From UMGS1958 sp045542415 (GTDB lineage: Bacteria > Bacillota > Clostridia > UBA1381), in NCBI GenBank assembly GCA_045542415.1, contig JAZQKZ010000088.1, forward strand, positions 7,450-71,449: 64,000 nt of DNA. The letters are read 5' to 3'. Under the pieces are notes generated by a model, which worked only from the letters and a program-made list of their open reading frames with translations, was not told where the DNA came from and did not search any database. Shown piece after piece: positions 7,048-15,769 of the stretch (positions within the stretch are counted from its first letter, which is position 1; every line of letters starts with the position of its first letter). The translations under genes and the position numbers were made by a program.

Positions 7048-8637
7048 ATGTTAAAAGAAAAAAAAAGAACAACGGGGTCATTCTATACCTGTCATTCTAT
7101 AGCTGACTATATAGCTAAATGGGCAATAGTTGATGAAGATACTATAGTTTTAGAACCTTCATTTGGTGATGGTAGATTTATATATTCAGCATTAAAGCGT
7201 TTTAACGAGTTAGAGAATTTAAATCCAGATATATATGGAGTAGAGTTACAAGAAGAACCATTCAATAATTTCGTTAATTATAATGATACTGTCAAATGTA
7301 CTCTTACAGATTTTATGGATTATAAACCGGATTTCAAGGTTGATGCTATCATAGGAAATCCTCCCTATGTAAGTTTACGTAACCTCTCTGAAAAAAGTAG
7401 AAATAAAGCTGTAATGCTAATGAACAAATATGGTATTGATATGCCTACAAGTAGTAGTTTGTGGATGCCTTTTGTTGTCCACGCCACGGAAATGCTTAAT
7501 GAAAATGGTAGATTAGGATTTGTGCTTCCATATGAAATTACCTATGTGCGATATGCTATTAAGTTATGGATGTATTTAAGAAAAAATTATGGGAAATTAT
7601 CTGTATACAGAGTTTATAAAGATTTTTTTCCTGAAGTAGATGTTGAAACTATTGTTTTTCTTGCTGAGGATAAAGGCAATTGTACAGACAATGTTGAATA
7701 TAGGGTATTTAGGGATATTAAAGATTTAAATTATGGGAAAAGCATTGTAAGTAAATCCATTGCAATAGATGATATTATATCTCTAAGGAAGCCATTTGAA
7801 AGAGAGCTGATCTCAACTAAATCAAAAACAATAATATCATCACTGCGAGCAAAAGGGCAACTTACTCCTCTTTTAGAAGAATGTAAATTCAAGATTGGCT
7901 ATGTGTGCGGAAATAAAGATTTTTTTCACCCATCACAAGATATTGTAAAACAATACAAAATAAAGAAAAACAATCTTCTCCCTTGTCTGATAAATTCTAA
8001 GGATATAAATGGTCAAAGTAAATTGGGTATAGATACTATAAATATTGTATCTGAAAACAATTTATTTTATCCAACAAACATTGCAGAAGGTGAAAAAGCA
8101 TATATATCCTATGGTGAGACAGAAAAAATTCATTTGGGATACAAATGCAAGACTAGAAATCCTTGGTATATCACTCCGAATATAGAAATACCAGATATTA
8201 TTCTTACTGTTTTCGGTGATGTTCCTAGAATGATAACAAACACAAAAAAATATATAGTATCAAACAGTCTACTATGTGGCGTGATTGATCCTTCAAAATC
8301 AACTACCGCAAAAGAAATTATATGTAGATGGTACAACAGCTTAACACTTCTTCTAATTGAGATATATATTCATTCCCTTGGTGGTGGTACTTTGGTACTG
8401 ATACCCGGTGAAATGGACAAAATGGAGCTTATATCTAATTACCCTAAATCTAAGATTGATGTTGTTTACAATAAACTCAATGATTGTATGACTTCTAAGG
8501 GCATATCTGAAACATATTCTCTCGGTGATGAAATCGTATTAAAACAGCTTTATAATATGTCTGATACAGAAATATATGAAATACGAAAGTCTCTTGAAGA
8601 ATTGCGTTCATGGCGCAGACCTGATTTTCGCAGATAA
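7048..8637 (+). CDS. Type II N6-adenine DNA methyltransferase
   Basis: The 529-residue protein has the gamma-class N6-adenine methyltransferase order. A GSFYTCHSIADYIAKWA motif X lies near residue 10, the SAM-binding motif I LEPSFGDGRF near residue 35, and the catalytic IIGNPPYV motif IV near residue 100. The C-terminal half is a target-recognition region, with length like PaeR7I/XhoI-type enzymes. It would methylate adenine in the site cut by its partner nuclease, protecting self DNA. The nuclease gene (8684-9400) is convergent and shares a bidirectional terminator. The gene has its own strong promoter separate from the controller operon, the usual design letting modification precede restriction after transfer. 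Confidence 0.88.
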   Translation: MLKEKKRTTGSFYTCHSIADYIAKWAIVDEDTIVLEPSFGDGRFIYSALKRFNELENLNPDIYGVELQEEPFNNFVNYNDTVKCTLTDFMDYKPDFKVDAIIGNPPYVSLRNLSEKSRNKAVMLMNKYGIDMPTSSSLWMPFVVHATEMLNENGRLGFVLPYEITYVRYAIKLWMYLRKNYGKLSVYRVYKDFFPEVDVETIVFLAEDKGNCTDNVEYRVFRDIKDLNYGKSIVSKSIAIDDIISLRKPFERELISTKSKTIISSLRAKGQLTPLLEECKFKIGYVCGNKDFFHPSQDIVKQYKIKKNNLLPCLINSKDINGQSKLGIDTINIVSENNLFYPTNIAEGEKAYISYGETEKIHLGYKCKTRNPWYITPNIEIPDIILTVFGDVPRMITNTKKYIVSNSLLCGVIDPSKSTTAKEIICRWYNSLTLLLIEIYIHSLGGGTLVLIPGEMDKMELISNYPKSKIDVVYNKLNDCMTSKGISETYSLGDEIVLKQLYNMSDTEIYEIRKSLEELRSWRRPDFRR

Positions 8638-8676
8638 AAAAACGTGTATGCAATGTATAAGCATACACGTTTTTTG
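8636..8676. terminator. Bidirectional terminator between methyltransferase and nuclease
   Basis: ACGTGTATGC (8642-8651) pairs with GCATACACGT (8661-8670), flanked by an A run on the left and a T run on the right, so it works on both strands for the convergent genes. Confidence 0.85.
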
Positions 8677-8683
8677 TACCAAA

Positions 8684-9400
8684 TTATATCGGGTTAAAAA
8701 GGTTTCTGTCATTATACGTAGCTATGAGTTTGTCAAAAAATGTTTCAATACTCAGTTCTGAACAGGTTGGAATTATTGTTGGTGGATCAGTAGAAAAATC
8801 AACCTTGATAAAGGCAAAATGTTCATATTTATCATTTGGCTCGTGCCAGTTTTCGCGATTAGTTATTTTCTTGAATAGCTTTTCAGCACGGTCTAAATCT
8901 ATTTGTTCGCTTCGTCCAGGCTTTATAGAATTATGGGGCAACAAGTAAACATAACCAAGCGTAGCCATAGGAAATCGGTCATGCAAAGATATGCATTCAC
9001 CAATAATACCCTCATAATAATTTTCAATATTCTTTCCGACCGATGACATCTGACTTCTTACTCCAATTGCTATCTGCGGTCCGTTGGCAAAGTGAGTTAG
9101 GACAATATCTTCATCTTTATTCTTGTGAGACCCAAATAAAGTCGCCTCCTGCATTAACTGGAATTTTTTTGGATCTATCCTTACAGCAGGATAATGAGGA
9201 CGACCAGTTGGTTTTTTCATTTCAGACAAGTCAATTAATTGCACCTTGCTCTGATCTAACGCTGCATAGAATTCATTAACACAATATTTATGCAATTGAT
9301 AAATAAAAGACGATCCACGAACAGAAGCTGTAGGATCACTTAAATATATGCTTTTCATATTAGCTAAACATTGTTGCAACTTTTCCATATCTGCTGGCAT
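8684..9400 (-). CDS. Probable type II restriction endonuclease
   Basis: This 238-residue protein is assigned mainly from context. It is convergent with a type II N6-adenine methyltransferase, and its start overlaps the stop of a controller-type helix-turn-helix gene (TAATG at 9398-9402). A possible PD-(D/E)xK-like core is DEDIVLTHF followed by IAIGVRSQMSSVGKN, but the usual lysine is not clear, so I do not claim catalytic residues. Length is normal for small orthodox type II nucleases. The recognition sequence cannot be read from the protein. Coupling to the controller suggests delayed expression after the system enters a new cell. Confidence 0.65.
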   Translation of the reverse strand: MPADMEKLQQCLANMKSIYLSDPTASVRGSSFIYQLHKYCVNEFYAALDQSKVQLIDLSEMKKPTGRPHYPAVRIDPKKFQLMQEATLFGSHKNKDEDIVLTHFANGPQIAIGVRSQMSSVGKNIENYYEGIIGECISLHDRFPMATLGYVYLLPHNSIKPGRSEQIDLDRAEKLFKKITNRENWHEPNDKYEHFAFIKVDFSTDPPTIIPTCSELSIETFFDKLIATYNDRNLFNPI

Positions 9401-9624
9401 TACTTATCCTCCTCATTATCATCAATTAGTAGTTTATAGGGTTCAAGCCCAAGAGCATCTGCTATGCGCTGAATATTTTCAATGGAAATATTACGTTGGT
9501 ATCGCTCAACAGTACTAATATAAGTACGATGTAACCCGCATTTCTCAGCAAACTGTTCTTGCGAAAGACCGAGAGCAAGACGGTATTTTCTTAGATTAGC
9601 ACCAAATACCTTTACAATATCCAT
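9400..9624 (-). CDS. XRE-type controller (C) protein of the R-M system
   Basis: This 74-residue protein is a single XRE helix-turn-helix domain. Residues 8-62 include LGLSQEQFAEKCGLHRTYIS, the pattern of restriction-modification controller proteins. I chose the ATG at 9624 because AAGGTGGTG precedes it; the frame extends seven codons further upstream without a ribosome site. Its stop overlaps the nuclease ATG by one base, so both are made from one mRNA. C proteins bind operators in front of their own gene, first activating and later limiting nuclease expression. TGTAGAT repeats lie in front of this gene at 9662-9710. Confidence 0.85.
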   Translation of the reverse strand: MDIVKVFGANLRKYRLALGLSQEQFAEKCGLHRTYISTVERYQRNISIENIQRIADALGLEPYKLLIDDNEEDK

Positions 9625-9661
9625 AATACACCACCACCTTATCAAAAAAATTATATCATGT

Positions 9662-9710
9662 TGTAGTCAATAAATCTACATATTATGAGTAACATCTACA
9701 AATTTCATCT
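9662..9710 (-). promoter_or_regulatory. Candidate controller-protein operator and promoter
   Basis: On the minus strand two TGTAGAT repeats (reading ATCTACA at 9704-9710 and 9674-9680) and an inverted CTACA (TGTAG at 9662-9666 on the plus strand) cluster directly upstream of a TATAAT near 9652-9657. The inner repeat overlaps the -35 position. This is the usual arrangement of C-box operators. Confidence 0.5.
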
Positions 9711-9819
9711 TTACAACCATATTGATTAAGCAGCTACAAATCTATCAATACAAAAAACGTTCTTAACACAAGGACATTGATTTATTACAATTTTTTAACA
9801 GAATGTTTACATTGATTGT

Positions 9820-9848
9820 TTGACTAACATATGTAAATATGGTATAAT
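9820..9848 (+). promoter_or_regulatory. Promoter of the dGTPase-like gene
   Basis: TTGACT (9820-9825), 17 bases, then a perfect TATAAT (9843-9848), 30 bases before the start codon. Confidence 0.75.
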
Positions 9849-9877
9849 ATTGGTAAAAACAAGGTAAGGAGCCCACT

Positions 9878-11116
9878 ATGAATAACAATAAAAAGTTTTA
9901 TGATGTTTCGGCAAGACAGCACAATAGTAAATGGAGTTCACTAATACGCAGAGAGATTGAGTTGTATAATAAAGAACATGACATCAGAACACCGTTTGAA
10001 AGAGATTATACCAGAATCCTACATTCTCTATCGTATAGAAGATTGAAGCATAAGACACAAGTTTTTTTCACAACAAATAATGACCATATTTGCACAAGAA
10101 TTGAGCATGTCAGTCATGTCGAATCAGTGAGCTATACTATAGCTAAAGAATTAGGATTGAATGCTGAACTCACTAAAGCTATTGCAGTAGGACATGATTT
10201 AGGTCATGCCCCGTTTGGTCATGCAGGAGAAAGTGTATTAAAAGAACTTACTGAAAAGTATTTGAAAACTCAGTTTTGGCACGAAAAAAATGGACTCCGT
10301 TTTGTAGATAATGTAGAACTTTTGGAAGATGAAAAAAGGCATTTTCACAATTTGAATTTAACATATGCAGTCAGAGATGGAATTATATCGCACTGCGGAG
10401 AAGTAAATGATACATGCATATTTCCACGTGATGAGTATATAGATTTAAATGAATTTATAGAAAGTGGTCAATACCAGGCATACACTTGGGAGGGATGTGT
10501 AGTTAAACTTGCCGACAAAATTGCATATGTCGGACGTGATATCGAAGATGCGAAACGTTTGAAAATACTGTCTAAAGAGCAACTATATGATTTGAAACGA
10601 TTAGCACAGAAATACAAACTAGATTCCTTGAATACAACTAGTATAATACATGATTTAATAATAGACATATGCAAAAATAGTTCACCTGAAAGTGGTTTGA
10701 AGCTATCTCCTATGCATGCAGAAATGCTATTAGCAGTAAAAGAATACAATTACAAAAACATATATGGAAGTGATCGATTGCTTGTGTGCAAAAATTACAT
10801 TAAATTAGTCATAAATAGCATTTTTGAAACATTGTTAAGATGTTATTCTGGAAAAGATACCTTAAAGGTCATCAAAGATCGATTAGTTGCATTTCCTGAA
10901 TTAATGAGCGGTTTCTCATTATGGTTGCTTCAACGAAGTGATATAGACGCTAACGCATCGGACTTTCCATCAAACATTCAAATGAAATGTGAAAATATAA
11001 AGATATACAAAAATATAGAAACCAAAAACATTTATATACAAGCAATAATAGATTATATTGCTGGTATGACAGATCAATATGCATTAAAAATCTTTGACGA
11101 ACTAGTTAGATTTTGA
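9878..11116 (+). CDS. dgt: dGTPase-like HD-domain triphosphohydrolase
   Basis: The 412-residue protein matches deoxyguanosinetriphosphate triphosphohydrolases, which split dNTPs into nucleoside and triphosphate. Visible family signatures: YTRILHSLSYRRLKHKTQV near residue 45; the metal-binding histidine in TRIEHVSHVESVSY; the HD pair in GHDLGHAPFGHAGE near residue 105; the last aspartate in LADKIAYVGRDIEDA near residue 215. The catalytic set is complete. Family members act in nucleotide housekeeping, and some deplete dNTPs during phage infection as defence proteins. Its place between a restriction system and mobile-element genes favours the defence role, as inference. It has its own promoter. 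Confidence 0.88.
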   Translation: MNNNKKFYDVSARQHNSKWSSLIRREIELYNKEHDIRTPFERDYTRILHSLSYRRLKHKTQVFFTTNNDHICTRIEHVSHVESVSYTIAKELGLNAELTKAIAVGHDLGHAPFGHAGESVLKELTEKYLKTQFWHEKNGLRFVDNVELLEDEKRHFHNLNLTYAVRDGIISHCGEVNDTCIFPRDEYIDLNEFIESGQYQAYTWEGCVVKLADKIAYVGRDIEDAKRLKILSKEQLYDLKRLAQKYKLDSLNTTSIIHDLIIDICKNSSPESGLKLSPMHAEMLLAVKEYNYKNIYGSDRLLVCKNYIKLVINSIFETLLRCYSGKDTLKVIKDRLVAFPELMSGFSLWLLQRSDIDANASDFPSNIQMKCENIKIYKNIETKNIYIQAIIDYIAGMTDQYALKIFDELVRF

Positions 11117-11184
11117 GTTGACTATTTTTGTAACAACCCATACCTCAAAAATATATAATAAAAATGATAGATATTATCACATTA

Positions 11185-11219
11185 GCCCTATGCAGGTCAA
11201 GCCGCATAGGGCAATTTTT
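11185..11219 (+). terminator. Terminator between dgt and the amidoligase operon
   Basis: GCCCTATGC pairs perfectly with GCATAGGGC, followed by AATTTTT. It ends the dgt transcript or acts as an attenuator ahead of the amidoligase operon, since no strong promoter is obvious between hairpin and gene. Confidence 0.75.
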
Positions 11220-11245
11220 ATATATTTCGGAAGGAGAAAAAAACA

Positions 11246-12340
11246 ATGGAAGAATTAATTTGTGACATCTGCGGCAAAAGCTATCCGGAGGACAGCGGAC
11301 GTGTGCTTGACAATCAGAGACTTTGCCCGGATTGCGTAAATGAGCACACTCGTGAATGTGAGGGCTGTGGAGAGCATATATTTATTGATGATTTAATCAA
11401 TGGATATTGCGAACCATGCTATAACAACACTTTCACACACTGCACCTATTGCAACGATATAATCAGATATGATCGTGCTTGCTATTTGGCTGATGATAGG
11501 TATTTCGAATCGCCGTACTGCGATCAGTGTGTGTCAGAGGTACAGGAAGCTATTCACGGCTACTACTACAAGCCTTCACCTATTTTCTACGGAACAGGTA
11601 CACGATATTATGGCTGTGAACTTGAAATTGACGGAGGCGGAGAGGATTGCGAAAATGCCTCGAGCATCCTGAAATGTGGCAACGAACAAAAAGAACATCT
11701 CTACATCAAGCACGATGGAAGCCTTGATGATGGCATGGAAATTGTCACCCACCCAATGACACTGGACTACCACACCAACGCCATGCCCTGGAAGGAAGTT
11801 TTGTCAAAAGCCATTTCCCTGGGCTATCGCTCGCACCAGGCTTGCACCTGCGGACTCCATGTGCACGTCAACAGAAATGCATTCGGAGACACAGAGGAAC
11901 AGCAAGACGACGCAATCGCACGCATTCTGTTTTTCATCGAAAGGCACTGGAACGAGCTGCTGAAATTCAGCCGCCGCACGCAACACCAGGCAAAACGATG
12001 GGCAGATAGGTATGGGATTTATGATAAACCTAAAGAGACTTTGATAATAGCAAAGGAATCAAATGTTGGAAGGTATGTAGCACTCAATCTCAATAATCAA
12101 AGTACAATAGAATTTAGAATTTTCAGAGGTACTCTTAAATATACAACATTTATAGCGACATTACAGTTAGTTGATGAAATCTGTAATGCCGCTTTTTTAT
12201 TGTCTGATGATGACTTTGATGCTATGACATGGAGTGAGTTTGTCAGTAAGATACCATCAACAAAACAGGAGCTTATTAACTATCTAAAAAGCAGAATGCT
12301 ATATGTAAATGAACATCAAACAGAGGAGGAAGAAATATAA
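11246..12340 (+). CDS. Amidoligase with N-terminal zinc ribbons
   Basis: The 364-residue protein has three Cys-rich zinc-ribbon units at about residues 5-85 (CDICGK...CPDC, CEGCGE...CEPC, CTYCND...CDQC). The amidoligase domain (COOH-NH2 ligase, related to glutamine synthetase) follows, with YYGCELEIDGGG near residue 120, CGLHVHVNR near residue 205, and a late EFRIFRGT. These enzymes form amide bonds with ATP. The stop overlaps the start of a class II glutamine amidotransferase by one base, so ammonia released there probably feeds this ligase. Substrate unknown. Codon use shifts to C-ending codons from about 11630 to 12000, then returns to A+T-rich. A broken copy of this gene starts at 6660. 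Confidence 0.85.
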   Translation: MEELICDICGKSYPEDSGRVLDNQRLCPDCVNEHTRECEGCGEHIFIDDLINGYCEPCYNNTFTHCTYCNDIIRYDRACYLADDRYFESPYCDQCVSEVQEAIHGYYYKPSPIFYGTGTRYYGCELEIDGGGEDCENASSILKCGNEQKEHLYIKHDGSLDDGMEIVTHPMTLDYHTNAMPWKEVLSKAISLGYRSHQACTCGLHVHVNRNAFGDTEEQQDDAIARILFFIERHWNELLKFSRRTQHQAKRWADRYGIYDKPKETLIIAKESNVGRYVALNLNNQSTIEFRIFRGTLKYTTFIATLQLVDEICNAAFLLSDDDFDAMTWSEFVSKIPSTKQELINYLKSRMLYVNEHQTEEEEI

Positions 12341-13245
12341 TGTGCGGATTAGCCGGAATTGTACACTATGGAAACAGATATAATCTTAACCCTTTAGCAA
12401 AAGCATTATCTATCAATTGTATGGTAAGAGGTACTGATGCAACTGGATATGCTTATGTTGTTCAAAATAATATTGAGGTCAGAAAAAGAGCAGTAAAAGC
12501 GGACAAGCTCTGTTTTAAGATACCTCTCCACAGTAAGAGTGTAATAATACATACACGTCATTCAACACAAGGCAATGCAAGAAAGAATATAAATAATCAT
12601 CCATGGACAGGTCGTACAGATAATGCTACATTTGCCCTTGCACATAATGGAGTTTTGTATAATGACAATATTCTTAGAAAAACATACCCTATTCCAGAGC
12701 CTAAAATAGAAACGGATTCATTTATAGCTGTGCAACTACTCGAATATAAAAACAGACTTGATTTTGAAAGTATAAAATTCATGGCTGAAAATGTACTAGG
12801 CAGCTATTCATTTTCTATAATGGATAATCAGAGTAATATATATTTAGTCAAAGGTGACAGCCCATTATCAATAGTTCATATTCCGGAATTGAAGCTATAT
12901 GTCTATGCTTCAACCCAGGATATTCTGCATAAGGCTCTCAAAAGTGTGAGATTATCGCATTTTAGATATAAAATAGTATCAATTACAAATGGTGATATTG
13001 TAAAGATTTGTACTGATGGAAATATAGAACGCAGTTCGTTTGATTTCAGTGATTCATCATTACATGGATTTAATTGGTGGGATTATGGGTTAAGTAGTGG
13101 CAGAAGTCGATACATCAAGGAATTAAAGCAGGTCGCTAAATACGCCGGATATACAGAAGATGATATAGATGCACTTCTTGAAATAGGCTACACACCTGAC
13201 GAGATAGAAAACTACATATACAACATGGAGGGATATTATGTTTAA
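12340..13245 (+). CDS. Class II glutamine amidotransferase
   Basis: This 301-residue protein is an Ntn-type glutaminase domain like that of GlmS/PurF. It has the catalytic Cys2 (MCGLAGIVHY), RGTDATGYAYV near residue 30, HTRHSTQG near residue 68, LAHNGVLYN near residue 97, and ETDSFIAVQLL near residue 118. No synthetase or isomerase domain follows; the last 60 residues are a small region with no recognised family. It should split glutamine and pass ammonia to a partner, here most simply the amidoligase encoded one base upstream. It overlaps the next small gene by 8 bases. Such ligase/amidotransferase pairs on mobile elements have been predicted to modify peptides or make small metabolites. Confidence 0.88.
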   Translation: MCGLAGIVHYGNRYNLNPLAKALSINCMVRGTDATGYAYVVQNNIEVRKRAVKADKLCFKIPLHSKSVIIHTRHSTQGNARKNINNHPWTGRTDNATFALAHNGVLYNDNILRKTYPIPEPKIETDSFIAVQLLEYKNRLDFESIKFMAENVLGSYSFSIMDNQSNIYLVKGDSPLSIVHIPELKLYVYASTQDILHKALKSVRLSHFRYKIVSITNGDIVKICTDGNIERSSFDFSDSSLHGFNWWDYGLSSGRSRYIKELKQVAKYAGYTEDDIDALLEIGYTPDEIENYIYNMEGYYV

Positions 13246-13531
13246 TAACAAAAGATTTTTAACTGCAAGGATAGATTCAGAGATACCACTTTCTTTACAA
13301 TGTTTTCTCTGGAATTTGATAGATACAATGTTAGTATCATGTAAAGATTATCTGCAAGTATTTAAAATCACAAGCAAAGATAATAAGCTGAAAATCGTTC
13401 ATTCACAGGAATGCCCCGATTACACTAAAAGCTATATCATAGAGAACTGTTTCTCATTTCCTGTAAATATAAAAATATTTGTTATAGATAGCAATGATTA
13501 TAGCACTATGTTATTTGCAGATGAATACTAA
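13238..13531 (+). CDS. Small protein coupled to the amidoligase operon
   Basis: I do not recognise this 97-residue protein. It has no signal peptide or membrane segment and a moderately hydrophobic, beta-like composition (MFNNKRFLTARIDSEIPLSL). Its start lies inside the end of the amidotransferase gene (8-base overlap) behind GGAGG, which strongly suggests co-translation. It could be a substrate, carrier or adaptor for the amidoligase/amidotransferase pair; nothing in its sequence decides this. Confidence 0.6.
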   Translation: MFNNKRFLTARIDSEIPLSLQCFLWNLIDTMLVSCKDYLQVFKITSKDNKLKIVHSQECPDYTKSYIIENCFSFPVNIKIFVIDSNDYSTMLFADEY

Positions 13532-13655
13532 TCAGAAAACAACGAAGAAGCAAAAGGGACTGTTGCTTCGAGCTGTTGCATTTGTCACGGAACTGCCCGA
13601 AGAATACTCCGGAAAGCTCGGAGCGGCAGTTCACTTTTGTTTCGAGATGATATAT

Positions 13656-13692
13656 GGCAGTGGCACATTAAAGCGCCACTGCCATATTTTTT
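13656..13692 (+). terminator. Terminator of the amidoligase operon
   Basis: GGCAGTGGC pairs with GCCACTGCC, followed by ATATTTTTT. A second hairpin (GGAACTGCC at 13589-13597, GGCAGTTC at 13625-13632) precedes it. Confidence 0.8.
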
Positions 13693-13785
13693 GTAAGTAA
13701 GCACTTTACAGCTATATATTATATTCTTGATACGTATAGTACCCATGTGGGGCTATATGGAACATAGACAAGGAGGAACACAGAA

Positions 13786-15393
13786 ATGATTGATTTACAA
13801 CAAGGATTAAGAGTTGTTCTGTATGCTCGTTTTTCATCGGATAATCAGCGTTCAGAGAGTATTGATGCCCAGATAAGAGCCATGAAGAAATATTGTAAAG
13901 AACGTAAGTATATGATTGTAAATATCTACACTGATGAAGCACGTTCTGCAACAACAGATAAAAGACCATCATTTCAGAGAATGATAGCTGATTGTAAATT
14001 ACATAATTTCGATGCAGTCATCGTACATAAGCTTGATAGGTTTTCAAGAAACAGATATGATTCTGCAATGTACAAAAGGGAGCTTAAAAAGAATGGTGTT
14101 AAGCTCTTCTCGGTACTTGAAAATCTTGATGATAGTCCGGAATCAGTAATGATGGAAGCAATGCTTGAAGGTATGTCAGAATACTATTCTAAAAATTTAG
14201 GAAGAGAGGTTATGAAAGGTTTGAAAGAAAATGCTATGCAGTGCAAACACACTGGCGGACTTCCGCCGTTTGGATTTAAACTTGATGCTAATAAGCATTT
14301 GATTATAGATGATGAAAAGGCTCATATTGTAAAAACCATATTTGAGATGTACGATAAAGGCTTAGGCTATAGTAAAATATTATCATACTTAAATTCAAAT
14401 GGATATATGACACAAAAAGGTAAACATTTCGCAAAGAATTCCCTTAATTCAATATTATCGAACGAGAAATACGCCGGAGTCTATACCTACAATCGTTCAG
14501 CCTCAAAAGACGACAGAAACAAACGAAGCGGCGGCATCAAAAATGATGAAGAAATCATCCGCATTCCCGGAGGCTGTCCTCAGCTCATCGACAAAGAGCT
14601 GTTCGACAGGGTGCAAAAAAGAATGCACAGACAAACCAACAGAGGCGGCAAATTCAATGCAAAGATGAACTACCTGCTGTCGGGCATGGTGGTCTGCGGA
14701 CACTGCGGCAGAATGCTCAACGGCAACACCAGATTTTCAGGACGAAGCAAAAGGCAGCACTCGACCTACCGATGCACCACGCACAGAGATTTCTGCAACA
14801 TCAAGGAAATCAACAAGATGTATTTAGAGGCATATGTTCTCGAATTGCTAGAAAAGAATTTCTTGAATGCCAAGACGCTTAAAAAGCATATTGTAAAAGC
14901 AAATGCATATATTGACAGGCTTAATAAGAACATGGATACTGAAATCAGTAAATATGAAAAACAGCTTATGGAGATTAATAAAGCACTGTCAAATATAAGT
15001 TCAGCTATTGAAAAAGGTGTTGCTGTAGATATGTTTATCGATAGACTTACGGATTTGGAATCAAAGCGAATCAAGGTTGAGAATGACATTTTGGTTTTAC
15101 AGCAGAATGCTTCGAGCAGAATATGTCTTGATGATATAGATAAAATGATAAAAAGACACAAATCTATGTTATCAGACCTATCAAGTGATAAAGCTAAAGA
15201 GTTCATTGGCACTTATGTTACATCAATGATACTTCATAATGATTGCATTGAAATTACACTAAACACAGGTTTTGGAATATCTGATACACTTAACAAGACC
15301 TTGAAGGTTTCAAGAAATGATATATATTCTTTTGGAACTAAAAACAAACGTAGATATGCGGAATTATATTACAGAAAGGGCGATAGAAAATGA
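13786..15393 (+). CDS. Large serine recombinase (integrase), first copy
   Basis: The 535-residue protein has the three parts of large serine recombinases. The N-terminal catalytic domain includes YARFSSDNQRSES with the nucleophile serine near residue 18, and VHKLDRFSRNRYDSAMYK near residue 84. Next comes the 'recombinase' DNA-binding domain around residues 165-270, then a zinc ribbon (VCGHCGRMLNGNTRF) and a coiled-coil region. It should cut and join att sites of the element through a serine-DNA link. AAGGAGG precedes the ATG. The last four bases overlap the next small gene. The codons between about 14478 and 14812 are much richer in C-ending choices than the rest. Confidence 0.92.
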   Translation: MIDLQQGLRVVLYARFSSDNQRSESIDAQIRAMKKYCKERKYMIVNIYTDEARSATTDKRPSFQRMIADCKLHNFDAVIVHKLDRFSRNRYDSAMYKRELKKNGVKLFSVLENLDDSPESVMMEAMLEGMSEYYSKNLGREVMKGLKENAMQCKHTGGLPPFGFKLDANKHLIIDDEKAHIVKTIFEMYDKGLGYSKILSYLNSNGYMTQKGKHFAKNSLNSILSNEKYAGVYTYNRSASKDDRNKRSGGIKNDEEIIRIPGGCPQLIDKELFDRVQKRMHRQTNRGGKFNAKMNYLLSGMVVCGHCGRMLNGNTRFSGRSKRQHSTYRCTTHRDFCNIKEINKMYLEAYVLELLEKNFLNAKTLKKHIVKANAYIDRLNKNMDTEISKYEKQLMEINKALSNISSAIEKGVAVDMFIDRLTDLESKRIKVENDILVLQQNASSRICLDDIDKMIKRHKSMLSDLSSDKAKEFIGTYVTSMILHNDCIEITLNTGFGISDTLNKTLKVSRNDIYSFGTKNKRRYAELYYRKGDRK

Positions 15394-15695
15394 TAAAATT
15401 GGGAACTTTAAGTGACATGGATAAGGTGGCACATTTAGATTCTGAAATGCAGTTACGCATTAAAGCTTGCCTTGCGATACTTGACGATTGCTACGGTGCT
15501 GATCGTGACATAGACCGTTCTCTTGGAGGATTTGTAGCTGTTATTGAAACAGAAGCAGATATTGACGCTTTAAAGGCATATAACCTTGATGTCAGAAATG
15601 ATACATACGAATACAGTGATGTTTACGAGCACTTTGAGGAACGTATGTATTTGCTTGGCAGTGATTATGTTGTTATGGTATTTTTTAAAAAATAA
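15390..15695 (+). CDS. Small acidic protein coupled to the serine recombinase
   Basis: This 101-residue protein overlaps the recombinase stop by four bases (ATGA), so it is very probably co-translated. It is acidic, without signal peptide or membrane segments, and no family is recognised. Position suggests a role linked to recombination, such as a directionality factor, but it lacks the strong positive charge usual for DNA-binding excision proteins. The frame ends in a Phe/Lys-rich tail. Confidence 0.6.
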   Translation: MIKLGTLSDMDKVAHLDSEMQLRIKACLAILDDCYGADRDIDRSLGGFVAVIETEADIDALKAYNLDVRNDTYEYSDVYEHFEERMYLLGSDYVVMVFFKK

Positions 15696-15696
15696 C

Positions 15697-15726
15697 TTTA
15701 CAAACACCAAGAAGATGTATTATAAT
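15697..15726 (+). promoter_or_regulatory. Promoter of the 270-residue unknown gene
   Basis: TTTACA (15697-15702), 18 bases, then TATAAT (15721-15726), about 45 bases before the start. Confidence 0.6.
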
Positions 15727-15769
15727 ATATTCAGAAAATACATTTTGAAAGGTGTGTGTAATAATAGAT

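Noticed and set aside
13494..13700. 68-residue open frame after the amidoligase operon
   Set aside because: It runs through two hairpins and the operon terminator and lacks a ribosome site.
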